From the NCBI GenBank assembly GCA_015654535.1, contig JAATGU010000094.1, forward strand, positions 1-64,000: 64,000 nucleotides of DNA, read 5' to 3'. Made by a program: the position numbers and the translations under genes. Positions 25,639-33,702 of this stretch are shown here, piece after piece; position 1 is the stretch's first letter; each line of letters starts with the position of its first letter. The notes below the pieces were generated by a model, which saw only the letters and a program-made list of their open reading frames with translations, made no database searches and was not told the DNA's origin. This stretch comes from Bacteroidales bacterium (GTDB lineage: Bacteria > Bacteroidota > Bacteroidia > Bacteroidales > Bacteroidaceae).

Positions 25639-27084
25639 CTAATGATATTTATCAATATATAGTATCCCCAAATCATAGATAATACTGTCCTTCTTCGCTA
25701 ACGAATATTTGTGAAACAAATTTTGATTATCTTGCTTAAAAACAACACTAGACCGGGAAAAAGAGACGGAGTTATTTACTATATCAGTGAACACAGCATG
25801 ATTTTGGGACATCAGAGAATCTAATGCTGAAATTCCTTTGGATGAAGATTCTATAATAAAATGCTGTTTTGGATAATAGTAACTCAATATATTATCAATC
25901 CGATGTCTGTCATTCAAAAAATAAGCGTTTGTAGGATGCGCTGCAATGAAGCGGCTCATGGGAAAATCAGCGTTCAACTCCATGAAATGAGATGGAATTA
26001 AACCTAAAAAAAGATTCCAAATCAGCACACCGATTGCAATATGAGTTGAAACGCATAATCGTAGCTCGTATTTTATGAAAAAAAAGAGTGTGAAAGCAAA
26101 AGGCAACATAACCATGAACTCTGCATTTCCATCAGAAAGAGCGGCAAAGATAAATTGAAGGATAAATATCAATAAATGAGTGGATGCGAATCTCTTGGAG
26201 TAGATATCTGTCCGTCGTATCGAGACTGCCCCCTTTATTTTGAAAAGACTCCGGGCAAAACAAAAAAGGGCTATTAAAATAGCAATGGTTATCGCTGGAT
26301 ATTTATGAATAAGGGGAAGAAAATAACCATGTACCTGCAGAAAAGAACGTATAAAGCTGATAGGAGTAAGCAGCAGGGTAATCGGTTTAAATGCAACTGC
26401 CACATCATCTGTTTGAAAATAATCATGAAATACAAATTGAATTATATTGGGGCTATCGTGCTTCGTTAAATAGAAGACTAAAAGATAAGCCACCGGAACT
26501 ATCAATGCTCCTGAAAAATATTGAAAAGCCTTCTTTAACTGACTTTTTTGAGAAGGCAATAGAACGAGAAATAATAGTCCCAACCACCAGAATACATGAA
26601 TTTGATGAAATAAACAAGCTGTTGCAGCCAGAAAAGAAGTCAGGAACACATTTTTATTTTTGAGCATGGTTCGGCTTGCCCACAAAGAGAAAAATAGAGG
26701 AACGATGTATGCTTCGTTATCTGTGGCAAAACGTATGAAGCCAAAGCATGAGCCTACAAAAAGCAATAGTACTGCACAATGACGATCATCCATAAAAGTA
26801 GAAAGCATCGAACGCATAAGAAATAGGCATGCAATGGCAAATACAGAATTCATCAGACACATAAAAGCCAGCGTTTCCTTAATATTCAGAAAAGTAGAAA
26901 ACACATAACCAAGCGCATTATATAATAGATGATGGGGACGGAATAAATAGCTGCCTTCTCTCATTTCTTGCGCATAGGCCAAGGAATCAAGAGAATTATT
27001 TATGGAAGGAAAAAGAATATATAACAAACCTAAAAACAAAATGATAAGAAAACTCAAACTTATTTTATGGTCAAATATTCTCAT
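25639..27084 (-). CDS. Polytopic membrane protein, GT-C/DUF-type
   Basis: A 481-residue integral membrane protein with about ten hydrophobic segments, the first at about 9-27, others near 60-95, 105-122, 130-160, 190-206, 235-255, 260-285, 305-340 and 345-365. The loop after the first helix contains a conserved-looking acidic residue (NNSLDSLAYAQEM) and RPHHLLYN, an arrangement seen in membrane glycosyltransferases of the GT-C fold. The C-terminal 100 residues are soluble (ADFPMSRFIAAHPTNAYF). I do not recognise a defined family. A lipid-linked sugar donor is possible but unproven. Confidence 0.65.
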   Translation of the reverse strand: MRIFDHKISLSFLIILFLGLLYILFPSINNSLDSLAYAQEMREGSYLFRPHHLLYNALGYVFSTFLNIKETLAFMCLMNSVFAIACLFLMRSMLSTFMDDRHCAVLLLFVGSCFGFIRFATDNEAYIVPLFFSLWASRTMLKNKNVFLTSFLAATACLFHQIHVFWWLGLLFLVLLPSQKSQLKKAFQYFSGALIVPVAYLLVFYLTKHDSPNIIQFVFHDYFQTDDVAVAFKPITLLLTPISFIRSFLQVHGYFLPLIHKYPAITIAILIALFCFARSLFKIKGAVSIRRTDIYSKRFASTHLLIFILQFIFAALSDGNAEFMVMLPFAFTLFFFIKYELRLCVSTHIAIGVLIWNLFLGLIPSHFMELNADFPMSRFIAAHPTNAYFLNDRHRIDNILSYYYPKQHFIIESSSKGISALDSLMSQNHAVFTDIVNNSVSFSRSSVVFKQDNQNLFHKYSLAKKDSIIYDLGILYIDKYH

Positions 27085-27125
27085 GGTTCATTTAAAATCA
27101 TTTATTATCATTTAAAAAACACTTT

Positions 27126-27191
27126 ACCACAGATTATACTTTCAAGAACATTTCTTCAAAAAAAATGCATTGTTAGATTATAATCTGTGGT
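27126..27191. repeat. 13-bp perfect inverted repeat
   Basis: ACCACAGATTATA (27126-27138) and TATAATCTGTGGT (27179-27191) are exact inverted copies separated by 40 bases with a long A run. It lies between the DUF2007-type gene and the membrane protein gene, in the only spacer available. It could be a terminator-like hairpin or a small mobile-type repeat. Confidence 0.6.
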
Positions 27192-27202
27192 GAAGTAATC
27201 TT

Positions 27203-27448
27203 CTATTTTGGCTTTTCCTCGCGGGTTTCCACCAACTGAACGGCAGTTTCATAATCTTCCGCAGAGACTAAAACTCTCATCCCACCCGGGCCCAAATTAA
27301 TAGACATAGATGGTGCCAAGCTCCCAAAGTTATCATCTTTCAATGCTGCCTGAATGCCTGCACTTTCCAATAATCCTTTGACTAATTCAGCCTCCCAAGG
27401 AGTTCCGGTAAAAACCTCCACTATCGGAGTATTCTGATCTTCTTTCAT
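27203..27448 (-). CDS. DUF2007-type small protein
   Basis: An 81-residue cytosolic protein. The core IVEVFTGTPWEAELVKGLLESAGIQA and the ending GGMRVLVSAEDYETAVQLVE fit the DUF2007 family of putative signal-transducing proteins, a ferredoxin-like fold often found alone or fused to zinc ribbons. The frame is open from 27493, but a -7 box at 27482-27489 lies within that extension, so the ATG at 27448 is used. It has a close paralog next door (27540-27725). Confidence 0.8.
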   Translation of the reverse strand: MKEDQNTPIVEVFTGTPWEAELVKGLLESAGIQAALKDDNFGSLAPSMSINLGPGGMRVLVSAEDYETAVQLVETREEKPK

Positions 27449-27481
27449 AATTATTTCTTTTAAAGGTTTATCGTTACCTAA

Positions 27482-27489
27482 CAAAGATA
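27482..27489 (-). promoter_or_regulatory. -7 element for the first DUF2007-type gene
   Basis: TATCTTTG on the minus strand, an exact match, 33 bases before the ATG at 27448. Confidence 0.55.
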
Positions 27490-27539
27490 ACAATTAAAAA
27501 GTAAAATGTGTTGCGAAAGAAAACTTCTTTTTATGTTTA

Positions 27540-27725
27540 TCAAATACGGCTACTCAAAATCTTTACCGCAGTAGAATAACTTTCTTGCGGAACAGAAATA
27601 CTCATTTCTCCTTTATCACTCACTAATGTTTGAACGTTAGCTGCTTGCAATAAGCTTTTTACTAACTCTACTTCCCAAGGAGAACCTGTAAAAACATCAA
27701 TCAATTGACCTCTATCTGTTTTCAT
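27540..27725 (-). CDS. DUF2007-type small protein, shorter paralog
   Basis: A 61-residue paralog of the neighbouring protein: LIDVFTGSPWEVELVKSLLQ aligns with VFTGTPWEAELVKGLLE of the other, and the ISVPQESYSTAVKILSS end matches its VSAEDYETAVQLVE end. The middle loop is shortened by about 15 residues. A -7 box at 27755-27762 lies within the longer open frame, so the ATG at 27725 is the true start. Tandem duplication is the simplest explanation. Confidence 0.78.
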   Translation of the reverse strand: MKTDRGQLIDVFTGSPWEVELVKSLLQAANVQTLVSDKGEMSISVPQESYSTAVKILSSRI

Positions 27726-27754
27726 TGAATATATTTTTAATGTGATAAGTTGGG

Positions 27755-27762
27755 CAAATATA
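27755..27762 (-). promoter_or_regulatory. -7 element for the second DUF2007-type gene
   Basis: TATATTTG on the minus strand, an exact match, 29 bases before the ATG at 27725. Confidence 0.55.
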
Positions 27763-27860
27763 AACATAAAAAAGAAGTTTTCACAATAGAGAGAACCTTT
27801 TTAACTGATTATTTTATGCAATCGTTCTAAACAGAATTTAGCAAATTACTAGTTCCTTCA

Positions 27861-28484
27861 CTATCTTTTACTTAGTGCCCAGTCTATCCATTCCTTCCCC
27901 CAAGTAGGGATAATCGTTGCAGTGCTCTCTCCTGCAAAAAGAGTAGTGGCTTTTTCTACTTCTTTATGGAAGTTTTCGTAATGCTGATTCATAAATTTAG
28001 CCATGTCGTTTTTAAATAAGGCCGATAGTATAATTGCCCTTGGATTATTGGGATTCAACTCTATTGCCTTCGCATAATCAGCGGTGATCTCCCCGTAATA
28101 CCTTGGACCGTTGGTTTGCGGATCGGAAGCGATCAGCGCATAAAGTCTGTACCCTTTCAAAGTATAAACTTCCGAAAGATCCGCCCCTGCCCTGTCGGAT
28201 AGCTTCTTTAGATAATTCTGCGCATCATTAAGATATCGCATCTTTTCTTCTTTTAAAGGAAGTCTGAACGACAGTTGAACATCGGTGTAAGCCAGATAAT
28301 AATCCGCCAACCACTCCTGAGGATGGTTGATACTTACTCTTTCCAATTGATTCCGAACTTGAATAAATTCCAGCACTGATTTTGCGTTGTTCACCATTGC
28401 CACCACTGAATCCAACTCTTGTGCCGAGACAAAGAGTGGTAATAAGAATAACATCACACACAAAGAAACTTTCATTGTTTTCAT
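27861..28484 (-). CDS. Exported TPR-like protein of unknown function
   Basis: A 207-residue protein with a signal peptide of about 21 residues (LFLLPLFVSAQE). The rest is helical, with a segment DYAKAIELNPNNPRAIILS (about 133-151) that looks like a tetratricopeptide repeat and helices before it containing YYLAYTDVQLSF and YLKKLSDRAGADLSEVYTLKGYRLYA. It starts 26 bases after the TonB-dependent receptor gene on the same strand, so it is probably the receptor's periplasmic companion. The exact role is unknown. Confidence 0.75.
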   Translation of the reverse strand: MKTMKVSLCVMLFLLPLFVSAQELDSVVAMVNNAKSVLEFIQVRNQLERVSINHPQEWLADYYLAYTDVQLSFRLPLKEEKMRYLNDAQNYLKKLSDRAGADLSEVYTLKGYRLYALIASDPQTNGPRYYGEITADYAKAIELNPNNPRAIILSALFKNDMAKFMNQHYENFHKEVEKATTLFAGESTATIIPTWGKEWIDWALSKR

Positions 28485-28510
28485 TTTGATTAAGTTTTAA
28501 ACTATAAATA

Positions 28511-30661
28511 TTAAAAATTTGAAACGTCATAAGCTGTCTTCCCACTTAGTGTGATAAAGACTCCGATATAAAAGGAATGATCACTGGTGGGAATTACAGG
28601 GGTTACCCTGTAACCACCCGGACTACTCGTATCTTTGGCATACGTATAGTTATAGACATTCTGCCGCCCTAATAAATTAGTAGCCGAAGCATAAACAATG
28701 ACCCTCTTGCTGGCCAAATATGTAAGACTCATATCCAAACTATTGTAGCATCCAGTGGTGGAATTCATAATTCCTTCTTTTGCCGGGTCATGATAAGGTC
28801 GGCCACTGGCAAAACGATTGGTTATCCCCCAAATGCTTTTCAACGATGGGATCGTATATTTTAGAGAGAAAGTAGCGTTGTGTTTGGTTGAAAATTGAGG
28901 GACGGTTAGTTCAGTGTATTCCTGATATTTCCTTTTAGAGAGATTAAAGGAATAGTCCAGCATATATTCCACGTTCTTTAAAAAGGTACGATCATTGAAA
29001 AACACATCCATCCCTTTACTATATCCATATCCATCTGAAGTTAAGACGTTTGATTCCTGACGAGCCAAGTCACTGTATTTCTTGTAGTAAGCTTCTATCC
29101 GATAGACTTTATCCTTCTTTTCATAATACGCTCCTCCGATATAATGGATGCAATTTTCCGGAAGAAGTCTTTTGTTGAGTTGAAGATATTTGTTTTCAGG
29201 AAGTTGAGTATACTTTCCCACGATTCCGGAAAAGTGAATCCCGTTGAGGTTGTAGACCAGCGCCACTCTGGGAGCGTAATTCCATGAACTGTTAATGCTG
29301 GTATATTCTCCTCTTGAAGAAAGTTCCGCATTCAGATTACCCGTCAGGTTTAAGCTGGCGGTGGCAAACAAAGCACTGATGGTGTGATTAATTATTCCAC
29401 TCTGGTTACTTGTTGTATCAGCATAAGACGTTCGGTCATGGCGGAAAAAGTTTTCCGCACCGATGTTTAGTTTCAGGAAATTCGTAAAACGTTTGGTCAT
29501 CTTTGTTTTTAAATGCACTTCCCATTCCTTGTCCCGATAAGAATCTCCAAAGATCAAGGCATCATCTATGTGTTGATTTCTAAAAGAGAATGCCCCACCG
29601 GCAAAGAGTTTGTAACCAGAGTCCGTTGTTTTTTGAGCCGTGGAGTTCAAGTAAAAGTTATCTTCCTTCAGGTCGAAATCCCGCGTTGTATGATCTTCTA
29701 AAGAAGGCAGTCTCTGAGTTAAGGTAGTTCTGTCATATCCAATATAAGTTTTATAAACCGTGTTCTCATTCGGATTAAAGCGAAGCTGACTACCTCCGGA
29801 AAACTTTTGATAAGGATTGAGCCAATCTATTCTATCGGGAATCACTGAATGGTAAGGGCCCAAATTTTTATAATCAAGGTCCAGGGACAGAGAACTTTTG
29901 GCAAATGCCTTTGTACCTCCTCCACCCAAACCGACCAAAGATGGATTTATTCCAATCTTAGTAATCGGGCTACGATCCTTTGTTGTCAATGGCAAAACAC
30001 TTGACAGTCCTTGCGCATACTCGGATGAATAGCCTCCCGTGGAGAAATTTATTCCTTCAAACATAAATGGAGAATAGCGTCCCCGTACCGGTTCATTTTC
30101 TCCCGAAGTGGTGTAAGGAGAGAGTACATGCATATCGTCTATATAAGTTTGAGCCTCATCACTATCTCCTCCCCTGACATAGAGTTTCCCGCTTTCACCT
30201 ACCATCTGCACTCCGGGAAGCGTTTGAAGTGAACGGTATAAATCACCGCTGGAACCAGCTGTGGTGACAATATCCACGGGAGACATGCCTCCCCACTGGC
30301 TATTCCCCTTCAGTTGAAAGTTGCCCGCTGTGATTACCACATCATCCAATGCAACATTATCAAGCTTCATTTTAATGGATAAAGAAGTAGCTGGCCTCTT
30401 CTCAGGAAGTATAATCGTATACTCAGCGTAGCCAAGCATTAGCACACAAAGTACAAGGTCTCCTTTCTGATTGGAGGTAAAATTGAAATGCCCGTTGGCA
30501 TCACTGCTGGTTCCCGCTGTACTTCCTTTAATAAAAATATTGGCGTATGCCATCGGTTTGGATTGTTCATCCAATACCAATCCTTCGATGGTTCGCTGCT
30601 GTGCAAAACCGCTCATTACTCCTGCTAATAAAAGTATAAAAAAAATTGTTATCCGTCTCAT
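28511..30661 (-). CDS. TonB-dependent outer-membrane receptor
   Basis: A 716-residue receptor. After a signal peptide (about 1-20, ending FAQQR) comes a carboxypeptidase-regulatory-like beta sandwich (about 22-105: IEGLVLDEQSKPMAYANIFIKG). Next is the plug (VDIVTTAGSSGDLYRSLQTLPGVQ and LYVRGGDSDEAQTYID) and then a 22-strand barrel ending in an aromatic-rich strand. There is no SusD partner, so it is not a SusC pair member. The substrate is unknown; short receptors with this leader often take up metals, cofactors or peptides. It has its own -7 box. Confidence 0.9.
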   Translation of the reverse strand: MRRITIFFILLLAGVMSGFAQQRTIEGLVLDEQSKPMAYANIFIKGSTAGTSSDANGHFNFTSNQKGDLVLCVLMLGYAEYTIILPEKRPATSLSIKMKLDNVALDDVVITAGNFQLKGNSQWGGMSPVDIVTTAGSSGDLYRSLQTLPGVQMVGESGKLYVRGGDSDEAQTYIDDMHVLSPYTTSGENEPVRGRYSPFMFEGINFSTGGYSSEYAQGLSSVLPLTTKDRSPITKIGINPSLVGLGGGGTKAFAKSSLSLDLDYKNLGPYHSVIPDRIDWLNPYQKFSGGSQLRFNPNENTVYKTYIGYDRTTLTQRLPSLEDHTTRDFDLKEDNFYLNSTAQKTTDSGYKLFAGGAFSFRNQHIDDALIFGDSYRDKEWEVHLKTKMTKRFTNFLKLNIGAENFFRHDRTSYADTTSNQSGIINHTISALFATASLNLTGNLNAELSSRGEYTSINSSWNYAPRVALVYNLNGIHFSGIVGKYTQLPENKYLQLNKRLLPENCIHYIGGAYYEKKDKVYRIEAYYKKYSDLARQESNVLTSDGYGYSKGMDVFFNDRTFLKNVEYMLDYSFNLSKRKYQEYTELTVPQFSTKHNATFSLKYTIPSLKSIWGITNRFASGRPYHDPAKEGIMNSTTGCYNSLDMSLTYLASKRVIVYASATNLLGRQNVYNYTYAKDTSSPGGYRVTPVIPTSDHSFYIGVFITLSGKTAYDVSNF

Positions 30662-30689
30662 CTGTTTCTACTTTAAAATTTTCATGCAG

Positions 30690-30697
30690 CAAACATA
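30690..30697 (-). promoter_or_regulatory. -7 element for the TonB-dependent receptor
   Basis: TATGTTTG on the minus strand, an exact match, 29 bases before the start codon. Confidence 0.5.
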
Positions 30698-30805
30698 GAT
30701 GAAAAGGATAATACGGAAAAATAAGTGGGATATATAGCCTAACTATGTGATAGATGAGGTTTCAGAAGGGATGAATGGTATAGATCCGGGACGAATGACT
30801 TAAAT

Positions 30806-31681
30806 TTATTTGTTTGAAACCGTATTTATGCGATCTTTCACTTCTTTTGAGTAAGCTCGTGAAACGGGTATTTCATCTTCAATATTCTTAAGAAGCAAAT
30901 GATATCCCTGAGAATTCCCTTCAACCTGACGAATCACATTTATGTTTACCAGGAAGGCTCGATGGCAACGAAGAATAAAAGGAAACTCATATAGAAGCTC
31001 TTCCATCTGCTTAATGGTGGAACGCAAAACTTTCCTTTTTATCTGACCGTTCTCACTATAACAGATATTCACGTAATTGCCATTCGCTTCCATAAAGAGT
31101 AGCTCGTTAATATCAAGTTCCACAGAATCTTTGCTATTCCCTTCCAAAGAAATCAACTGATTTGAATGAGCAACAGTGCGGGAAAGATCAAGATGATTAT
31201 TCATTTCCATTGCAGCTTTCAGATTATTGGCCAGCAACCTGTTTTGCCGTATAATCAGAAAAAAAGTAATCGGAAATATCGCGATTAAAAAGGTAGTGGT
31301 CAAACAAGAAAGAAGGAAAAGGATACTTACCTTTAAAGAAAAAAGCCACAAAGCATAGAGACTATTTCCTAAAGAAATCAGAAAAACAGTCTGGGAAATA
31401 CTGAGCGCTTCTTTACCAAGTGTCCAATTACTTTCTTTGTAGTAATTTCTCCAAATAGCAGGGAAAATATAGAATTTCACCGAAAGGCAGACAGTCGTAA
31501 CAAACATATATCCCAATAAAATAAGCAACTTATGGTTGCGTATAGAGCTAATTCCGAAAGGTTGAAAAGTCCCCAATAAAAAAAAGACAAGAAATGAAGC
31601 AATGAGAATCATTTCCCATGATTTTATTATCTGACGGGGATAAGGTTGCTTTAAATACTTTATTAATCGGTTCTGCATCAT
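30806..31681 (-). CDS. LytTR-family transcription regulator with membrane domain
   Basis: A 291-residue protein with four hydrophobic segments (about 24-42, 50-72, 92-110 and 116-140), then a cytoplasmic LytTR DNA-binding domain (about 180-285). That domain shows ELLFMEANGNYVNICYSENG, LRSTIKQMEELL and FILRCHRAFLVNINVIRQV, the usual signature. Membrane-bound LytTR proteins lacking a receiver domain are common in Bacteroidetes. It lies 144 bases upstream of the TonB-dependent receptor on the same strand, which makes that receptor its likely target (inference). Confidence 0.88.
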   Translation of the reverse strand: MMQNRLIKYLKQPYPRQIIKSWEMILIASFLVFFLLGTFQPFGISSIRNHKLLILLGYMFVTTVCLSVKFYIFPAIWRNYYKESNWTLGKEALSISQTVFLISLGNSLYALWLFSLKVSILFLLSCLTTTFLIAIFPITFFLIIRQNRLLANNLKAAMEMNNHLDLSRTVAHSNQLISLEGNSKDSVELDINELLFMEANGNYVNICYSENGQIKRKVLRSTIKQMEELLYEFPFILRCHRAFLVNINVIRQVEGNSQGYHLLLKNIEDEIPVSRAYSKEVKDRINTVSNK

Positions 31682-31697
31682 ACTTTCTTTATCGCTG

Positions 31698-31705
31698 CAA
31701 ATATA
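31698..31705 (-). promoter_or_regulatory. -7 element for the LytTR regulator
   Basis: TATATTTG on the minus strand, an exact match 17 bases before the ATG. TCTG about 20 bases upstream is a possible -33 element. Confidence 0.55.
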
Positions 31706-32153
31706 AATAATTTATTTATGGAAAACAGACTATAAAATATTTATCTGAGCAACAAAACAAAAAAGCGCGACTCCATCCGTCACTCGTCACCTTTAAGAAT
31801 CAACTCTTTGATTATTAATATCTTATTGAGTGATGGCAGCCATTTATCCTACACTTTATCTATCACGAAAAAAATCATCATACACCTTTTCTTGGGAGAT
31901 ATCCGCCTATCTTTGTACAAAATAATACATTCTTTTGTACAAGATAAATATATATTTTGTACAGAAGAATGCATTCTTTTGTACAGGAATGATGTGATAT
32001 GTAATGAGGCATGAGAACTTTATAAAGCATAAAAAAAAATATTATCAAATTTTTCTCCTTTTTCTAAAATATTTTTTTGAATTATTTGTCTCCATAAATA
32101 GAGAGCAGTCTCATAAAATAATCGAAAATAAAGATTTGTAACGCTTAAAGGAG
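31706..32153. other. Spacer carrying 22-bp iterated palindromes
   Basis: No gene is supported. A 68-codon plus-strand frame at 31808-32014 runs straight through the repeat block and has no protein-like composition. The spacer holds the four TGTACA palindromes listed separately and an AT-rich stretch before the ferredoxin-like gene. Confidence 0.6.
31911..31988. repeat. Four TGTACA palindromes at exact 22-bp spacing
   Basis: TGTACA starts at 31914, 31936, 31958 and 31980, each 22 bases apart. Each is preceded by T-rich sequence (CTTTGTACAA, TTTTGTACAA, TTTTGTACAG, TTTTGTACAG), and ATTCTTTTGTACA occurs twice, 44 bases apart. This periodicity, two helical turns, puts all sites on one face of the DNA, as in cooperative operators or iterons. 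It lies about 165 bases upstream of the ECF-sigma operon. Confidence 0.75.
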
Positions 32154-32438
32154 ATGAATATAGTTTATATAAGTTTAGGAATTGTATCTTTGATATTGTT
32201 TTTCAGCGTATTATATAGACATAAAAATGCGAGAAACAATATTATACATATAGTTGAAAGCAATTGTGTCGGATGTCAATGTTGTCTGAAAAGATGCCAT
32301 CACCAAGTATTGGATGTGGTAAGCGATAAAACCGGGAAGCATATAGTGGTGAAATATCCCGATAGATGTTCTGGTTGCGGAGATTGCCTTTGGGGGTGCA
32401 AGTATAATGCCCTTGAATTGGTTGAGCGGACAAAATAA
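32154..32438 (+). CDS. Membrane-anchored 2[4Fe-4S] protein
   Basis: A 94-residue protein: an N-terminal hydrophobic helix (about 3-20), then a short basic linker and a ferredoxin fold. The first cluster motif is CVGCQCCLKRCH, giving CxxCxxCxxxC with an extra cysteine inside. The second is CSGCGDCLWGCKYNA. The usual Pro after the last cysteine is replaced by His and Lys. ATG at 32154 follows AAAGGAG. It is the first gene of a four-gene plus-strand group ending in an ECF sigma factor. A membrane-tethered redox or sensor role is inferred. Confidence 0.85.
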   Translation: MNIVYISLGIVSLILFFSVLYRHKNARNNIIHIVESNCVGCQCCLKRCHHQVLDVVSDKTGKHIVVKYPDRCSGCGDCLWGCKYNALELVERTK

Positions 32439-32466
32439 AACAATACTATTTAAAAATCAAAAGAAT

Positions 32467-32658
32467 ATGAATTGCTTGAAGTGTTCCCGCATTATCGAGA
32501 ATTGTAGTATTTACGGCGATGTACATCGTATGTTTAACATGCTGAACATTCCTCCGCAAGAACAGATTGTATTATGGAGCATGGCAAATAAAAAAATTGA
32601 CTGTAAAAGGTTTAGAGCCATCGTATTTTCTCTTGCTAAAAATGAACAAGAGAAGTAA
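32467..32658 (+). CDS. Small CxxC protein of unknown function
   Basis: A 63-residue protein that I do not recognise. It begins MNCLKCSRIIENC, a CxxC pair plus a further Cys, and has one more Cys in KKIDCKRF. The rest is helical and mostly neutral. The ATG at 32467 is preferred over the frame's first ATG at 32407, because that one lies inside the preceding gene. It sits 28 bases after the ferredoxin-like gene. Metal or cluster binding through the cysteines is possible. Confidence 0.6.
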   Translation: MNCLKCSRIIENCSIYGDVHRMFNMLNIPPQEQIVLWSMANKKIDCKRFRAIVFSLAKNEQEK

Positions 32659-32777
32659 TTATTATCCAATATTTTACGTAATGAATGAAAATATTATAGA
32701 AATCTGTATATGGATTTTGTTCATCATAGCAAACTTAATGTGTCATTTTGAAAGTAATCAATTAAAATTAAATAAAT

Positions 32778-33125
32778 ATGAAAATGCAGATTATTAAACA
32801 TGGATTTTTAGCTTTGGCAATAGTGACCGGCTTTAGTGCAATCGTTATGTTTTTGTGGAATATTCTTATTCCTAATATTTTTGGGCTTGCAGTCATTAAT
32901 TTTTGGCAGGCTTTAGGACTACTTGCCCTTGCACGTCTGCTTTTTGGTGGTATTGGCGGTAAATTTTGGATGGGTGCAGGAATGCATTCACTTCACAGCC
33001 CTATCCATGAAAAATGGATGAAAATGACACCTGAAGAACGCAAAGATTTTATTCAGCGTAGGCATCATATGCATAGTTTTGGATACGATTTTTTCAATAC
33101 CGACAAACCAGAGAAAGAATCATAA
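32778..33125 (+). CDS. Membrane protein with His/Met-rich tail
   Basis: A 115-residue protein with two hydrophobic segments (about 9-36 and 40-58) and a polar tail. The tail contains WMGAGMHSLHSPIHEKWMKM, then TPEERKDFIQRRHHMHSFG: many His and Met and the TPEER-type helix seen in Spy/CpxP and zinc-resistance-associated periplasmic proteins. It ends one base before the sigma factor's start, so the two are translationally linked. In such pairs the membrane protein is often a sigma-factor antagonist or sensor, but no anti-sigma domain is evident. Metal sensing is an inference. Confidence 0.7.
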   Translation: MKMQIIKHGFLALAIVTGFSAIVMFLWNILIPNIFGLAVINFWQALGLLALARLLFGGIGGKFWMGAGMHSLHSPIHEKWMKMTPEERKDFIQRRHHMHSFGYDFFNTDKPEKES

Positions 33126-33126
33126 C

Positions 33127-33702
33127 ATGACAACTGAACCAACGCGAAAAAATCTCAATGAACTGATTGTAGAGTTTCAACCACAATTGAAATCGTTTAT
33201 CCACAAACGGGTGGCGAATAGAGAAGATGTGGAAGATATTCTGCAAGACGTTTTTTATCAGTTGGTGAAAACTGTCAACAACACAATGAATCCGATTGAG
33301 CATGTATCGGCATGGTTGTATAAGGTCGCGCGGAATACAATTATCAACACAGGTATCAGGAAAAGGGAGGATGAATTGCCCGTTTATCGCGATGATGAAA
33401 ATGACAGCGAAGTGTTGAAAGATTTTTCCGAAATTTTGTTCCACGATGAGGCGACTGCACCTTCGTCCGAAACGGAATATCTGCGTTCACTGGTTTGGAT
33501 TGAATTAGAGAATGCTCTTTCCGAATTGCCTATTGAGCAGCGTGAGATATTTGAGTTGACAGAATTAGACGGCATTTCGGTAAAAGAAATTTCCGAGACA
33601 ACCGGAATTGCCGTCAATACCTTGCTATCTCGAAAACATTACGCGGTATTACACCTTCGCAAGCGATTGATAGGATTATATATAGATATTTTACATGAAT
33701 AA
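33127..33702 (+). CDS. ECF-type RNA polymerase sigma factor
   Basis: A 191-residue alternative sigma factor. Region 2 includes NREDVEDILQDVFYQLVK and the DNA-melting helix AWLYKVARNTIIN. Region 4 is LSELPIEQREIFELTELDG and the helix-turn-helix GISVKEISETTGIAVNTLLSRK. The linker is long and acidic. The frame is open from 33079 but the ATG at 33127 directly follows the previous gene's stop and gives the usual N-terminus. It closes the group, with no FecR-type anti-sigma factor and no SusC-type target next to it. Confidence 0.93.
   Translation: MTTEPTRKNLNELIVEFQPQLKSFIHKRVANREDVEDILQDVFYQLVKTVNNTMNPIEHVSAWLYKVARNTIINTGIRKREDELPVYRDDENDSEVLKDFSEILFHDEATAPSSETEYLRSLVWIELENALSELPIEQREIFELTELDGISVKEISETTGIAVNTLLSRKHYAVLHLRKRLIGLYIDILHE

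Noticed and set aside
31911..31988. Possible CRISPR array or replication iterons
   Set aside because: Units are only 22 bases with conservation limited to about 10 bases and no unique spacers of CRISPR length. No cas, rep or parA gene is near.
31808..32014. 68-codon plus-strand open frame
   Set aside because: It runs through the 22-bp repeat block, has low-complexity composition and no start signal. The repeats explain the sequence better.
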